DNA from: an uncultured Victivallales bacterium
GTDB taxonomy: Bacteria; Verrucomicrobiota; Lentisphaeria; Oligosphaerales; JAFGRS01
Direction: 5' to 3'
Length of the DNA stretch: 5,560 nucleotides
Assembly (NCBI GenBank): GCA_903834675.1
Contig: CAILKC010000392.1
Span: forward strand, 1-5,560
How positions within the stretch are numbered: the first letter of the stretch is position 1; every line of letters starts with the position of its first letter. The notes beneath the pieces were generated by a model that saw nothing but the letters and a program-made list of their open reading frames with translations, was not told where the DNA came from and ran no database searches. Positions 5,429-5,560 of the stretch are shown in pieces. The position numbers were made by a program, and so were the translations under genes.

Positions 5429-5476
5429 AAGTCAGCTCCGTAGGGGTTTGCTGGTATGAGAACCGCGGAAGGTCGA
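5423..5476 (-). promoter_or_regulatory. Conserved upstream element, copy 2 (before the AKR-like gene)
   Basis: This is the minus-strand counterpart of the element at 393-446, identical at 48 of 54 positions, including GCGGTTCTCA and the AACCCCTACGGAGCTGAC core. It ends 105 nt before the chosen ATG at 5317. Its 3' end enters a perfect 6-bp hairpin (5412-5417 with 5423-5428). Its 5' end abuts the AATGCCC tandem repeat. Whether it acts as promoter, operator or leader RNA, or is only a repeat, cannot be told from two copies. Confidence 0.55.
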
Positions 5477-5502
5477 ATGCCCAATGCCCCATGACGAAGG
5501 GC
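5476..5502. repeat. AATGCCC tandem repeat with CATGACGAAGGGC tail
   Basis: Two consecutive AATGCCC heptamers (5476-5482, 5483-5489) are followed by CATGACGAAGGGC. In reverse the stretch translates as PFVMGHWAF. I recall this kind of 'FVIGHWAF' low-complexity translation from intergenic repeats of planctomycete- and verrucomicrobia-like genomes, which supports reading it as a dispersed repeat and not as part of a gene. Confidence 0.45.
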
Positions 5503-5560
5503 AGAATCCCCTGCCGCGTCACCGGAGTTCTCTGGCGGTCATGTCCGGCACCAGCCGGGG

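Noticed and set aside
5519..5560. A possible C-terminal fragment of a minus-strand gene ending with TGA at 5519, or a plus-strand gene starting with ATG at 5541
   Set aside because: Only 13 codons or 6 codons respectively fall in the window, with no motif or ribosome site at the right distance. Neither can be distinguished from chance.
1..5560. A defence system, CRISPR array, toxin-antitoxin pair or mobile-element cargo
   Set aside because: No nuclease, transposase, integrase or toxin motif is present. The short repeats are irregular hairpins, not regularly spaced direct repeats with unique spacers.

Overview
The window is GC-rich chromosomal DNA from a bacterium. It holds three co-directional genes (557-4461, + strand) facing one convergent gene (5317-4535, - strand), flanked by repeat-laden non-coding DNA. 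No tRNA, rRNA, CRISPR array, transposase or phage gene is visible. Two things suggest an uncultured member of the Planctomycetota/Verrucomicrobiota/Armatimonadota/Hydrogenedentota kind: a Gfo/Idh/MocA oxidoreductase next to a sugar-phosphate isomerase-like TIM barrel, and intergenic GC hairpin repeats whose translations read like 'SPGQRPG'. That placement is an inference from style, not from a marker gene.

Positions 1-556 hold no credible gene. Positions 11-222 are a mosaic of short GC hairpins of two alternating types: A (CCCAGGGC-loop-GCCCTGGG) and B (GCCCC-loop-GGGGC). Next come a degenerate hexamer array (297-326), a G-tract inverted repeat (334-360), a roughly 54-nt element (393-446) and a GTAG-led hairpin (487-524) just before the first gene. 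Another A+B repeat unit fills most of the gap between genes 1 and 2. This argues that gene 2 starts at 1804 and not at the upstream ATG at 1741.

The + strand genes are an NAD(P)-dependent Gfo/Idh/MocA oxidoreductase, a sugar-phosphate isomerase/epimerase-like protein, and a 624-residue polytopic membrane protein. The last has a secreted N-terminal SH3-like domain joined to what looks like a GT-C type glycosyltransferase core. Only 12 nt separate genes 2 and 3. The - strand gene encodes a TIM-barrel protein resembling aldo/keto reductases but apparently without the usual catalytic Asp/Tyr.

The most notable feature is that the element at 393-446 recurs, in the same orientation relative to its gene, upstream of the convergent gene (5423-5476 on the - strand). 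The match is 48 of 54 positions, and the copies end 110 and 105 nt before their start codons. This is either a shared promoter/leader that would make the two transcription units one regulon, or a further dispersed repeat. If it is a regulon, the oxidoreductase, the isomerase-like protein and the AKR-like protein could act on a common carbohydrate-type substrate. The substrate cannot be read from sequence.
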